Source: Selenomonadaceae bacterium (GTDB lineage: Bacteria; Bacillota; Negativicutes; Selenomonadales; Selenomonadaceae). Taken from it: DNA of 14,787 nucleotides. Location: contig JAEEGN010000251.1 in the NCBI GenBank assembly GCA_016280345.1, forward strand, positions 1 to 14,787. Reading direction: 5' to 3'. Every line of letters begins with the position of its first letter. Positions within the stretch are counted from its first letter, which is position 1. A program made the position numbers and the translations under genes. The notes below the pieces were generated by a model. It was not told the origin of the DNA. It did no database searches and was given only the letters and a program-made list of their open reading frames with translations. This document shows positions 13,503-14,787 of the stretch, piece by piece.

Positions 13503-14787
13503 ATCGTCCGGCATCATCGCGATATCACGGATTTGGGTATCGTAATTGAGATCGCTGAATATTCGCGGCCTTTCGGCGTCGAAATCCGAATTGACGATGC
13601 TTTTCTCCGGTTGGAAATCTTCGGTCTTGATATCCGTAAGATCAAGGATTGTATGGATCAGATCATCTGTCATATATGGGCGGTCCTCCGCCGCCCTTAG
13701 GGATGCCCATTTGCCCGGGTATTTCTCCCGGAAGGCTTTTGACGCCCAAACAATCATCGGTATTTCGATCATGTGGCGGTTGGGGTTTTCCTCGATATGG
13801 CCGGCAATATTTCCTTCGTCGTAAACCGCTTCCCCATGGTCCGGAATATAGAGGACGAGCGCCTCGTCATCACGGAACCGGTCAATGATACTGCTCACGA
13901 TATAATCGTTATAGTACAGGGCGTTGTCATACTGCGCCACGATTTCCCGGTAACGCTCGGAAACATCAAGCTGGATATCGTCTTTGGTGAATTTGTTGAA
14001 CCGATAAGGAAATCGGTTATAATAGAGCCCATGTCCGCCCATCAGGTGGAGGACATAAAAATTCTTGCCGGCAGCATGTTCCGCCTTCGCCTCGTCCAGC
14101 AACGGGAAAAGCTCCTCGTCCAGCGTGCCATTGTCTTCCTGAGAATCGCGGATGCGGGTGAAACGATGCCAATTGCTGTGATTCGCGTATATTTGTGCTA
14201 CGTTGCCCCAGATGCCGGAGCTTTCCTGATTGGAAAGCCAGAAAGTCTTATAACCGGCGGCATTCATGATGTCAATCAGATTATGGTACTCATACCATGG
14301 TTTTTCCGACTCGTGGTCACAAAAGGTGAACAGTTCACTGAGGACAGCGATTGTCGTAGAGTGAGGACTGATGACATCACGGAAAACGCAGATATCGCCT
14401 CGCTGCGCAAGCGCATCCAGATGGGGCGTGTTGGGCAGATAATATCCGTAAAGATGCATGTGGTTACGGTTCGTCGATTCCCCGAGGATAAAGACGATAT
14501 TTTTGATCTTGCTGCGGTTTTCCGTTAGATTGACGTTCGGATCGACCATCGAGGCCAATCGGTGATACGCCTCAATATTCTCGATGGCGGTGGCCGTAGC
14601 GCGACAGGTACGTTGCCAAGGCACCAGTTCCGTCAGGATGAATTCCGTATCGACTGTAAACGCGGGAATGGCGGTGACAATGACAGCGAGTAACCCCGCC
14701 AGCAAGAGACGGTTTTGCCATTTTTCCGAAAGGGGGATTCGTTCCCAGGGCCTTTTTTTCCAGAGAAAGTAAAGCCCTGCCAGGAGA
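13497..14787 (-). CDS. Phosphoethanolamine transferase, sulfatase superfamily (N-terminal part outside window)
   Basis: An inner-membrane enzyme with a periplasmic catalytic domain that transfers phosphoethanolamine from phosphatidylethanolamine to LPS (EptA/EptC/CptA type) or to a periplasmic glycan (OpgE type). The frame is open through the right edge, so about 429 C-terminal residues are visible and the upstream membrane segments are missing. A last membrane helix (LLLAGLLAVIVTAIPAF, coding about 14663-14713) precedes the sulfatase-fold domain. Catalytic features are visible: FILGESTNRNHMHLYGYYLP with the S/T nucleophile position, LMGGHG, PDHGEAVYDEGN and GHIEENPNRHMIEIP, which together supply the metal ligands. 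The GESTNR form is closer to CptA/EptC/OpgE than to EptA. The acceptor cannot be decided from sequence. The presence of such an enzyme beside Firmicute-type genes supports a diderm Negativicute. The TGA stop overlaps the end of ttcA. Confidence 0.88.
   Translation of the reverse strand, partial: LLAGLYFLWKKRPWERIPLSEKWQNRLLLAGLLAVIVTAIPAFTVDTEFILTELVPWQRTCRATATAIENIEAYHRLASMVDPNVNLTENRSKIKNIVFILGESTNRNHMHLYGYYLPNTPHLDALAQRGDICVFRDVISPHSTTIAVLSELFTFCDHESEKPWYEYHNLIDIMNAAGYKTFWLSNQESSGIWGNVAQIYANHSNWHRFTRIRDSQEDNGTLDEELFPLLDEAKAEHAAGKNFYVLHLMGGHGLYYNRFPYRFNKFTKDDIQLDVSERYREIVAQYDNALYYNDYIVSSIIDRFRDDEALVLYIPDHGEAVYDEGNIAGHIEENPNRHMIEIPMIVWASKAFREKYPGKWASLRAAEDRPYMTDDLIHTILDLTDIKTEDFQPEKSIVNSDFDAERPRIFSDLNYDTQIRDIAMMPDDS

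Noticed and set aside
13773..14528. A 251-codon plus-strand frame opposite the phosphoethanolamine transferase
   Set aside because: The minus-strand protein carries intact sulfatase-fold motifs over the same region, so the plus-strand frame is a shadow.

Overview
The window looks like chromosomal housekeeping sequence from a diderm (outer-membrane-bearing) Firmicute, most likely a member of the Negativicutes. Two sets of genes support this. The SepF / YlmH / DivIVA cell-division block, PyrR and a LexA of the Gram-positive type are typical of Firmicutes. The right edge encodes a large, membrane-anchored phosphoethanolamine transferase of the kind that decorates LPS. The base composition is moderately GC-rich, except for one clearly AT-rich stretch near 7.9-8.2 kb. 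The genus cannot be read from the sequence alone.

Left block (1-4623, all + strand, tightly packed): the end of sepF, then proC, a ylmH-like S4 protein, divIVA, lspA, an rluD-type pseudouridine synthase and pyrR. Gaps are from -4 to about 20 nt and I see no terminator inside, so this is probably one transcription unit. It joins the division-site cluster (sepF, ylmH, divIVA) to the lspA-rluD-pyrR order known from Bacillus, but the pyrimidine genes that follow pyrR in Bacillus are absent. Instead a sigma-A-like promoter and alaS follow (4644-7353), closed by a long inverted repeat.

Middle block (7354-9626): an unrecognised 230-residue protein whose 3' part and downstream spacer fall to about 30% GC (counted), then a PLP-dependent methionine gamma-lyase / aluminium-resistance family enzyme. 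A perfect 25-bp hairpin follows, between this gene and the convergent neighbour.

Right block (9627-14787): on the minus strand, a SHOCT-domain protein followed by a ClC-type chloride/proton transporter with a C-terminal RCK_C domain. Divergent from these is lexA with a good promoter and a strong terminator. Then comes a TtcA-like tRNA thiolase, whose 3' end overlaps by 6 nt the convergent phosphoethanolamine transferase gene that runs off the right edge.

Most of the window is ordinary. The best candidates for something undescribed are the unknown protein at 7461-8153, with a possible internal duplication and flanking palindromes, and the SHOCT protein with clustered cysteines next to the ClC gene. 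No tRNA, rRNA, CRISPR array, transposase or phage gene was seen.
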